A DNA stretch of 64,000 bases from Eledone cirrhosa (lineage: Eukaryota; Mollusca; Cephalopoda; Octopoda; Eledonidae): NCBI GenBank assembly GCA_964016885.1, contig OZ024743.1, positions 182,522,018 to 182,586,017 on the forward strand. Direction: 5' to 3'. The notes under the pieces are model-generated. The model had not been told where the DNA came from, searched no databases, and saw only the letters and a list, made by a program, of their open reading frames with translations. A program made the position numbers and the translations under genes. Shown piece by piece: positions 23,801 to 35,600 of this stretch. Positions within the stretch are counted from its first letter, which is position 1. Every line of letters begins with the position of its first letter.

Positions 23801-24321
23801 TATGCATGTGTACACACAAATATAAATAGATAAGCTGGGCTTCACTGAACCAGAAAGAACACGACTAGTTAGGAAGTTACAAGTACAATTCATTAACGGG
23901 ATTGTAAAAATATGTAAAACATTCCAAAGATTTTGCATATACACATGTATAGATACAAAACATACAGACCCACAAATACAATAACATCCATGCCTGCACA
24001 CATACACGCAGACATTTACCTAGTTGGTGTCTAAATACCAATGAAAGAATCTTGTGTGTATTTTAGAAACTGACTTTCTCTATTAGTAAAAATTAATAAA
24101 ATAATTGTTTTACTTTAGGAACAAGGCCAGCAATAACCCAATGCATTACTGGTACTTTATTTTATCGACCCCATAAGGATGAAAGGCAAAGTCAACCTTA
24201 TAATGAAACATTGAATTGTAGCTGGGAAATGAATTAGTCCCTGTTAACCAAATGGGAGAGATTAATATTGTCTTTTTCTATGGTTATAAAAATATACAAA
24301 CTGTAGAGTAAATATAAAGTA

Positions 24322-24355
<34 letters not shown>

Positions 24356-24787
24356 GTACCTGACGCCATGCCCTGATGACTGTGCGACCCGTGAGGCAAA
24401 CATAAGTAAACCAGGGGCACACCTGACCGAGCACACAACATTGGAAGATACATCGCATGGGTCGGGACCGGCTAACACGGGGCCCACTGCCGCCCGCTCC
24501 AATACCCCAAACATATAGAACAGCACACCCCATGGCGACCGGGCGTCCCCTTGAATGTGTAGCTCGTCAATCGTGACTATATACTCTCCACCTGTTCCAC
24601 TTTGGAACAATGATTATTACTGTCATTATTGTTCTATTATTGTTCTGTTACTGTTACCTGTTCTACACACGGACACAGGTTTGCACCTCAGACTACCTGT
24701 ATATAGTATATCACATGGATACACGCACCTTCTCTCGTGTGTGTGTGTGTGTGCGTGCGCGCGCGTGTGCATGTATGTGTGTGTGTG

Positions 24788-24828
<41 letters not shown>

Positions 24829-25250
24829 CATCATCATCATTTCATTTTACGTTCGCTTTTTCCCTGCTTGCAAGGGTGGGACGGGAACCGATTCTGGCTT
24901 GATTTCTACAGCTGGATGCCCTTCCTAACACCAACCTCATTTACAGTGAGTGCTGAGTGCTTTTTTACCGTGGCACCTCCACGACCACTTTGCAGTGGAA
25001 TGATAGGGACCCCAGTCCCCATCATCTCATTTCTACAGCTGAGTAAACTGGAACAATGTGAAATAAAGTGTCTTGCTCAAGGAAACAACACATCACCCGG
25101 TCTGAGAATTGAACTCACAATCTTTCGATTGCAAGGCCAATGCTCTAACCACTAAGCCATGTGCCTCCATATATAAATATATATATGTATATATGTGTGC
25201 GTATGTACGTATAGCTACGTATGAGTAGGTGTGTGTATGTGAGTGTGTGC

Positions 25251-25285
<35 letters not shown>

Positions 25286-28200
25286 TATGTGTGTGTGGGT
25301 GCGGGTGTATGCATATGTGGGCCTGTGTATGTGTATTTGTGTATACATGTATATGTTTATGTGCATTTCACAGGAATGTGTACGGATGATTATATATGGA
25401 GTATATATGCATTTTATTACTATTCTTTTTGTATTATTTTATCATATATCCTTTGTATATATCCGTATATGTATGAATGTGTGTACATGTGTGTGTGTAT
25501 ATATATATATAGAGAGAAATATATATATATATTATATTGTATACTATATTGATATTTTATACTTTATATTTTATGTTATGTTATTTTATTTTACCGTTAT
25601 TTTATGGTATATTGTGTTTTTTATTATATAATGTATTTTTAATTTACGGTTTTGTTTATATATGCACATGTGTGTGTAAACAAATATGCATATGTGCATA
25701 TGTGAAATGGATCAATAAGACAATAGAGGTAGTTCGAGTTAGTAATCGAATAATTAAGCTTAGATTAGTTGTAGGTAGGAGACTACTGACAATCATCTCG
25801 GTCTATGCTCCCCAAGCAGGCCTAGGCAAAGATGAGAAAGACTGCTTTTATGAGCAACTTTTGCAAACAACCACAATGACAGAGGACGGAGACATCGTTA
25901 TGCTAGCAGGAGACTTCAATGGTCATGTTGGACAGCTCCAGGATGGTTACACTGGGGTACATGGTGGGCACGGTTACGGTTCAAGAAATGAAGAAGGAGT
26001 GAGACTTCTTGAATTTTGTGATGCAAGTACATTGACTATTTGCAACACAAACTTCCAGAAACCTGCCAATCACCTAATAACCTACAAATCTGGTGAGCAC
26101 ATAAGCCAGATTGACTTCCTGCTAGTTAGGCAGCGGGACAGGCAGATAGTGTCTAATACCAAGGCATACCCTGGGGAAGAATGTACCCCACAGCATAGGT
26201 TAGTTGTTAGTGATATCTCAGTAAGCAAGAGATGGAATGAGACATATAGGAAGGTGTGGAGAAGAAAGGTCTGGAAGCTAAAAGACCTTTCACTAAAATT
26301 CAAATTTAGGAAAGTCCTTCAAGATGTATATGACGAAAAAGAAGACGATTTAGAGACGTATGACATAGATAATAACTGGAAGTTCTTACGTGACAACTTG
26401 CTGAAGGCTACTGATGAAACCTGTGGCTGGAGCAGAGCTCCAACCAGACAGAGAGTGACCTGGTGGTGGAACAGCAGTGTAGATAAGGCTATTAGAGACA
26501 AAAGACTAGCATGGAAGGCTTGGAATAAGGGTGGGAGTAGGGAAGAATATACAGCCACTAAGAGAGAAGCTAGACGTCAGGTGTACTTAGCACGCAGGGA
26601 GGCAGAGAGTAGGAGGTTTGCCAATGTTCTGCGACGGGAAGATCAGAGACGTGCGGTGTTCCACATTGCAAGGCAGTGTGTCAATGCAAATCAGGATGTT
26701 GTTGGTGATAAATGTGTCCGGGATGATGCCGGTGTACTTAGTGTCACGAATGACCAGAAAAAGGAGGCCTGGAAATGTCATTATGAGAGACTGATGAATG
26801 TGGAGAACGAATGGGAGAGAGAGAAATTACCCTTGGTAGATCCGACAGAGGGACCAGCTATTGAGATTGACGAATATAGGGTCCAAGAGGCGATTAGGGA
26901 AATGAAAAATGGTAAGGGGGCCGGACGATCGGGAATAGTTGCTGAGATGCTGAAGGCATCAGGGGACGTAGGCACTAAACTGGTTGCACGCATAATCAAT
27001 CAGGCTATATATGGTGGTGTCATACCCAAAGACTGGTGCAGCAGTATTCTCATAAATTGCTACAAAGGTAAAGGGGATGCTTTGGAGAGGAGCAATTATA
27101 GGGGTATAAAACTGATAGATCAGGTTATGAAAGTGGCAGAAAGGATTTTAGCACAACTAATTAGAGAAAGGGTCAAACTAGATGAGATGCAGTTTGGTTT
27201 TGTGCCTGGGAAGAGTACAACAGATGCCCTCTTCTTGGTGAGACAAATGCAAGAGAGGTTCTTAGAGAAGAATAAGCCACTATACTTAGCCTTTGTTGAC
27301 CTAGAGAAGGCCTTTGATAGGGTACCCCGATCTGTCATCTGGTGGTCCCTAAGGAAGCTGGGTGTTGAGGAATGGCTTGTAAGGACAGTGCAAACTTTGT
27401 ACAGAGGTACTCTCAGTAAAGTCAGGGTAGGAATGGAGTTTAGTGAGGAATTCCAGATACAAGTAGGAGTACATCAGGGTTCGGTCCTCAGCCCGCTCTT
27501 GTTCATTATAGTCCTCCAAGCCATAACAGAGGAGTTTAAGACTGGCTGTCCATGGGAACTTCTCTATGCTGACGATCTGGCTCTTATGGCAGAATCAGTA
27601 GAGGAGCTAGAGAATAAATTCCGGCTATGGAAACAGCAGTTGGAAGCAAGAGGACTGAGAGTAAATCTAGCTAAGACAAAAGTGTTGATGAGTAGAAAAG
27701 AGGACAAAACCCTGATTCCGTCAGGGAAATGGCCATGTTCAATATGCAGAAAAGGAACTGGCATAAATTCTATAAAATGCACACAATGTAGGTCCTGGGT
27801 ACACAAGAGATGTAGCGGGATAGCAGGCAAACTAACAGGTAGGGAGAAATATGTATGCAGTAGATGTACAGGGAAATTAGACAGTAGAAGTCGCACTGAT
27901 AGACACATTTTTCAAATGCGAGAGGGCGCTATAGAAGTGGTGGATAGCTTCCGGTACCTAGGAGATCAGATTAGCATGGGAGGAGGGTGTTCCGAGGCCA
28001 TAGTATCTAGAATAAGGACGGGTTGGAAGAAGTTTAGGGAGCTGCTTCCTCTGTTGACGAAGAAGGGTTTCTCCCTGCGTACGAAAGGCCGGTTGTATGA
28101 TGCCTGTGTGAGGAGCGCGATGCTGCATGGTAGTGAGACATGGGCAGCTACCGCAGAAGATATGCGACGGCTGGAGAGAAATGAGGCAAGCATGCTCCGT

Positions 28201-29407
28201 TGGATGTGCAGTGTAAATGTGCGTGAACGACCCAGCATAAATGTGTTGAGAGAGAAACTGTGTCTGAGAGGGATAGAATGTAGTGTACGGGAGAGGAGAC
28301 TGAGGTGGTATGGACATGTGATGCGCATGGAGGATGACCGATGGGTGAAGAAGTGCCAGGAAATGCCAGTTGAAGGAAGACGTGGTAGAGGTAGACCACG
28401 AAAAACATGGGCGGAGGTGGTGAGAACAGACCTCAGATCATTGAAGCTCACGGTGGAGATGACGAGGGACCGTGACGAGTGGAGAGATGCTGTGCTGAAT
28501 AAGACCCGTCCCACCCTTGCAAGCAGGGAAAAGCGGACGTAAAATGATGATGATGATGATGATGCAGGTGTCTACATGTGGCAGTCCGTGTGCGTATGTA
28601 TATGTAGATGTATATATGTCTGCATGTATATATGTATGTATGTGTGGGTGTGCGTATGCATGTAGGGTTTTTTGTATATATATATGTGTGTGTATGTATG
28701 TGTGTATGTAATTTTGTGTACGTATGTGTATTTTGTATGTATGTGTGTGCATGTGTGTATATGTGTGTATAGGTGTGTATGTATGTATGAGTGTGTATAT
28801 ATATATATAAATGTATATAAGGTTGTGCGTATGTATGTGTGCGCGCGTATATGTGTGTATATGTGTATGTTTGCGTAGACCATGCTTGTCCGACCGGATA
28901 TATGGCGCGACTTAAGCAGCCGTTATAAGGCTTGTGGCGATATGTATCTAGAAGTGGGTGTGACTGGGTCCGTGGAAGTGAGAGAGAGCGTGTGTGTGTG
29001 TGTGTGTGTATATATACATATATGTATGTGTGTGGGGGTGGGGGTGTCTACGCATGTATGTGTATGTGTGTGTCTGCATGTGTGTCTATATTCATGTGTG
29101 TGGGTGCTTACTCTGGAGTGTGAACAGACGTAGCAGTAAATACTGACCAGAACTTATGATGACGTGGAGTAAAAACAGCCAATGGCATGACAAGAGTGGA
29201 AAGGTTTTTTTTGTTTTAGGGTGTTTTTTGATGATAACACCCCAGTGATAAAATTTGCTCCGAACGAACTACCCGAGTCAAAGAACCTGCTGCCGTAGAA
29301 TCAGCCAGATCCATACAGTGATCATGTCTCGAGCTACCTGCCGGCGAAACAATTGTAACACGCAATAAATTAAGTCCAGATGCATCACTGATTTTTCGTT
29401 TTCTTTA

Positions 29408-29465
<58 letters not shown>

Positions 29466-29496
29466 GGGCTATTTTCTCTTTGGTTGATTGCTCATT

Positions 29497-29537
<41 letters not shown>

Positions 29538-31573
29538 GGAAGCATATGGCTTAGTGGTTAGAGCATTGGTCTTGCAATCGAAAGGTTGTGAGTTCAATTC
29601 TCAGACCGGGTGATGTGTTGGTTCCTTGAACAAGACACTTTATTTCACATTGCTCCAGTTTACTCAGCTGTAGAAATGAGATGATAGGGACTGGGGTCCA
29701 TATCATTCCACTGCAAAGTGGTCGTGGAGGTGCCACGGCAAAAAAGCACCCAGCACTCACTGTAAATGAGGTCGGTGTTAGGAAGGGCATCCAGCTGTAG
29801 AAATCAAGCCAGCATCAGTTCCCATCCCACCCTTGCAAGCAGGGAAAAGCGGACGTAAAATGAAAATATATATAACTGCAATCATCATTTCATTTCCATA
29901 CATCCACTTTCTATGCCAACAGTACAAGGTTAAACATATGCGAGAACCAGACTTTGCTTTTATGTTTCATATTTGACATGGTTCCTATGGCTGGATGCCT
30001 TACCTAATGCCAACCACTTTACAGTGTACTGGATGCATTTTATTATGGCACCAGCACTAGAGAGGTTGCCATGTACTCAACAAGACTGAAGTATCCTCTC
30101 TACCCTATATTGTCAACTATCTTACTAGAAGTTCTCAATTCCCTAATAAGAACAAAAGATCCTCTCTACTGTACTTACTCTTGGTTTAATAGACCAAAAC
30201 ACTACATAGGTTACTGAGTATATTCCATTGTAAGCCAAACACTAAAGAGATTGTATCATCCACTGCAGGTTTAAAAAGGACCTCTCCCATTCCATGCAGT
30301 TTCAAATCTCACCACATTTAGTTTCATGTTGTTAGTAATAGTGGGAGGATCTTATGTCGTTTCCTTCATAAGATTTAGTTTCTTGAGGATTTCTTCACAA
30401 TTTCCTCACATCATCTTTGATCTCTCTTTTCCACAAGTTTCGTTTACTTCAATCATTCTGCACATTTTTATACATACCAGCACAATATATTTCATTCCTC
30501 TTATACTCAGTTTTTTAATCAGTACACTTATGCACCATTGTTCAGACACATCCAACAGAACAGGTATGTTTTATTTCTCTTTTAATCATAGGAAATCTTC
30601 TGCACTCCTAGCCCACGTCACCCTGCCATGTAGCCATGTAGCATAATAATTTGTCCTTAGCCATGTATATGACCAAAATTGTTTTTTTAACAAGTATACA
30701 CTTCACAAACTCTTCCATCCTCTAACTTCTTTACAACTTCCAATTCCTGCTTCACAGATTAAATTATTACATTCCCCTGAAGCCATGAAGTAAAATATCA
30801 ACAAAGATTTCCCAGTAACACAAGTTGTATTATGTATGCTGGTTACTATGCAATGTGCTACCATGTTAAATCTATTAGTTTAATATTAGTATCATTTAAA
30901 AATAAATATACAAACTTTAGGCTACTTCAACCTAACCAATGTTTTTATTTTTCCCCTCTGAGTGTATGTTATTAGATTTGAAACAAATCACAGTCAGATT
31001 GTCAAAATACAGCAAGAACAGAATTATTACAAATTAGTTTCAGTTTTGTGGAATTTATGCATTCAAATTGTTATAGTGGAGTATGAAAGCAAATAAAATT
31101 TTTGTAAATTGAATCTAAATAGAAAAAAAGCCAGGAGTGGAGAATTAGAATAGCATTGAAATTAAGAAGCTCATTAAGTAAAGGTGGAGAATGATAGAAA
31201 GAGTGTATTTCTTAGAGGGTGGTGTAATATAGTAATAGATTAGGTCTGACCAAATGTCACCTTCATGGTTCATATAATATACATGTGTGTGTATTTATAA
31301 AATGCGCACGCGCGCACACACACATCTATGGTAGATAAATAGATAGGTAGAACAAAGACGTGGATATTTGTTTGATAATGGTTAAAGAAAATGAGGAAAA
31401 ATTATTGTAATTAATTTTAATGAATGCAAAATGAATTACAGTGGAGATCGGAGTAATGAGGCGAAGAAAGTAAAAGAAAAGATTCCAGAGGAGTCTTCAC
31501 ATAGAATGTAAAACTCAAGAAAGTATTCAATATCTTTTTACGATAAACTCCATTTTTAATGGTACCATGTTAA

Positions 31574-31636
<63 letters not shown>

Positions 31637-32587
31637 CATACACAAACACACACGTATGCACAAACATGCACACATACATAATACATATACACATATGTAT
31701 GTCCACATATACACATTTCTAAAACCCCTTTAGTCATGAATGCCCAAGGAATTTGCACCTAGAAAGTTCCCCCTCCAAGGCACAAGTTGGGGCAAGGTTG
31801 TTTGGGGAAAACCAGCCTCCCCTCTCCATACCACCAATGTTGTTTAAGGCAATAGCTGATACAGCTTGGCACCAGTGACATCACAACTCATTTCTACAGC
31901 TGAGTAAACTGGAGCAACGTGAAATAAAGTGTCTTGCTCAAGGACAACGTACCACCTGGTCCAAGAGTCAACTCACTAACACCCGATTGCAAGCCCAATT
32001 CTCCATCCGCTAAGCCATGTGCCTTCACACATACATACATACACATATGAATACATACATACACATATGTATGTATGTGTGTATGCATACACACATGAAT
32101 ACATATATATATGTATACAGACATACAGCTATATTTATAACATAAAAGGAAGTGTCATTCAACAAAAATAAAACATTACAGCAATGTCAGATAACCATAG
32201 CATTAACATGAAGGAGTGCATTTACTAATTCAGTCTATAAACAAATACTATGAAGGTTATCTCAAGTTTAAAATTATAAATACAATACGAGTTTCAACAG
32301 AAACAACTTGCTATTAAAATTCATAAGAGATAAAAAGTCACCTATTCCCTGTCATAACTAATCATGCACTTCCAAAGACATTTGATGGGTCACATTTAGG
32401 GTTATGTATAAAACTGTGATAAACAAGCTCATGGGAACAGCTATGTTGTTTTCTCTTTAACGCTATTTCTACCAATCCAGTCAAAACCAGATTTGGTTCT
32501 ATAAAACAAAATTATCAATTTTAATCTTCCAACAACTTTATGAGAACTATATGTTAAGCCACTATCTTAGCAATGAGAGAGCGAGAG

Positions 32588-32634
<47 letters not shown>

Positions 32635-35600
32635 GAGAGGGGGGGGGGGGTAACAGTGAAAACAAAAAGTGAAGTTTAGTTCTTAATTAGTTCATTGTTT
32701 TACAACCATTTCAAAAGATTGATTGATCATGATAAATCAATATGGTGACTAATCAATAATTATGTAACCATCTTCCTCAGAAATAATCTTGATTTCTGAA
32801 GAAGACAGTGAGATGGATCTAGAGTATTGAGACTAATAATATGGGTTATATAACTACTATTGATTAGTCACTATATTGATTTATCATGATCAATCAACCT
32901 TCTAAAATGATCATAAAACAATGAACTACTCTCGGCTCTTGAATAATTTTCACCAGCCCCCATTCAATTTTTCTAATCTCTCTCTGAGGAAATTTTATTT
33001 TAAGTGATAGCATTCCTGCAACAATTAATTTTCTTAAAACATTATACATGACAAAGAAAGTACATTACTAGAAATCCCATACATTATAAAATAAATACGA
33101 TGGGTTGGGGTCTCAACATGTAAATTAAACAACTAATTCTGTTTTTTTTTAAATCAATGGAGACAACCTAGAAACCCCAACCCACTTATTCCAACACTCA
33201 CTTATTTGGGATCCAAGAGTAATTAAGCACTAAACTTTGTCTTTGGTTTTCATTGTTCAACACACACACACTATTTACATGTCAATGCTTCATAAACACA
33301 AACTATTCTATAATCATCCTTTAGCAAATCTTTTCATCCATGCTGTTTATTTTTCTTGTTATTGTAATTGTAATTATAAATCTGCCCCACACTGAAATGC
33401 CAGTCATCACACATTTTTTTCAACGCCAGATTCCTGCCCCAGAAGAATGTCCCACCCCTCAGCAAGTGACATGTAGCTTCACTCCTCCACTCTCATCATT
33501 GCTTTTCACTATCCTGGCCAAAGACACAACAAGCACCCTAGTCTTTTATTGTCATAGATAGTAGAATGGCAGCAGAATGAGGATGTACAAACAATATGAA
33601 TCATTAACTACTTAATGAACACAACCACAAGGATATGGTCCGAATGTGGAGGAGCCAAACTCCCACTGTCATTGCCTCCATCTCTCTCACCCTCCCCATA
33701 TCTCTGTATGGTGAGCAAATGGGGTCCCACGTGCTGGCCGCCCCACAGCCCCGATGGACAGAATGGAGAAGGCATTTTGCCTGTTCATTGAACCTCAGTA
33801 GAGACTCTTTTGTCATAGACAGTAGAATGAAACTGAGTTGGCCTCTCAACTAGATTGTTAGAATTTAATTTCCCAAAATGTTAATCTCAATTTCAAACAC
33901 AAATAGCTTTTATAATAAGGTTACATTACAAATAGAGGAAATGATTGATAATGACTATATGACTATTAAACTCTTAATTAAATGAGAACAAATATGCTTT
34001 ACAACAGTGTAAAGTTAAAATACAGGTCAATGTTAATATAAAGTGTTACATTATTATTTTAAGTGTTTTTTTTTTAAACATCTCTTATGTTGTAGATAAA
34101 GTTTCTATTTCATATTATAAGGTTACAGGGAACAATCATAGATAATTGCATCAACCCCAATAGATGAGAAATACTAATTTCTCATGTCCAGAAGAATATA
34201 TTTTCAACAGCACAAGATTCAAACCAAATATAAGAGGTATGAAGTTCCATTTATAAGATCAATACTTTATAACTTCTATAAGCAGGTTTCCTTGTTATAT
34301 AATGTAGGGTATTTCTTTCAGTCTGTCGTAAATATATATTGGTATGGTAAGGTCCCGTAACTCCTGATGGAGTTGTAGGGGCACCATACTGACATAGGGC
34401 GTTTCAATGTCATTTTAAGCCTGGCAGTGCCTATCTCTCTTCTAAAGAGATGTAGAGGAATAATCGACCCCAGTACTAGACTGGTACTTTTTGACCTGGG
34501 TGGGAGAAAGCAGAGAACCAGAACGAATACTACAAAGCATATTATCTGACATTCTAATGACTGCCAATTTGCCGCCTTAAACAAATATTATTAAATTAAT
34601 TCCTAACAGTATAACACAGGCAATAAATGATAAAGATTATTATTATTATTATTATTATTATTATGCAACATAAAACACACGATTCTTCATCTGGCTTCCA
34701 ACATGCACATAACTAAAACCATAGATTCACAGAGAAAATACAAAGCAAGCTTTTTAGAGATAAAAGAAAACTGAACTAAAAGAAACAGTGATAACAGATA
34801 ATCAGGGTCACCACAGACAACAGTTGTTATATTATTTTAGCCTATTTTACAACAGATATCCAAGATACACCGAGACAGTAAAAAGAATTACAATTACAAA
34901 ACATATGTAAACATCATGTGATTACTGAGAGGGTCCCAAATAGGAGGGAATAGGAGGGGTGTTGGAAAATCAGTAATTTTTCTAGGCTGTCTTTGTTGAT
35001 GTTTTAAAAACCAGAATTAGTCATTTAGTTTACATATTGAAACCCCAACCCAACCCAACCTATCTGTTTTATAGCATATGGGATTTCTAGTAATGTACTT
35101 TTTTGTCATGTATAATGTTTTTTAATATATAAAGAAAATTAATTGTCACAGGAATGTTACCACTTAAAATAAAATTTCACCGGAGATAGATTAGCAAAAT
35201 TGTGGGACAGGGGGACTGGAAAATTAATAAGTGGGAAGGAGGAACAAGAGTATAAGGTGGAATTTGAAAATTAAATTGAATTAGTAACTTTTGCAGTATG
35301 TTTGCATCCAGTAACAGTCTAATAATAAGAGGGCATATAAGCCCCTAGAACAGAAAAAAATGGCTTCACATGTGGGAATTGAAACCACACTTCATATTTT
35401 CAAAAATAAGAGGTGTGTGTTTGACTCCCATACATATTCTCTTGTTAGACTATTTTCTGTAGTCAAACATACGGCAAAAGATACTAATCTAATTCAATTT
35501 ACATATCTTACTATTTTTATAGGTTATCTTGAAAAAGTAATTTGATGTACATGTTAACACACACATACTCTTCCCTACACATGCACATGTGCATTCTTTC

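Noticed and set aside
24284..24610. Protein gene in the GC-rich block
   Set aside because: The frame runs into (TA)n, has no recognisable domain, and several overlapping frames are open because of base composition.
25229..25631. Tyr/Ile-rich frames before the LINE, including the first 56 codons of its open frame
   Set aside because: Microsatellite translation; homology to LINE endonuclease starts only at [12 protein letters not shown] (25705).
27966..28514. 182-codon minus-strand frame
   Set aside because: It is the antisense shadow of the LINE ORF, as are the other minus frames from 26.0 to 28.5 kb.
29538..29620. Functional tRNA gene
   Set aside because: Box A and box B are good, but the acceptor stem does not close and the same head occurs as part of many SINE copies.
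33635..33853. Overlapping 72- and 81-codon frames on both strands
   Set aside because: Open on both strands in mid-GC sequence, with no motif and no splice context linking them to a gene.
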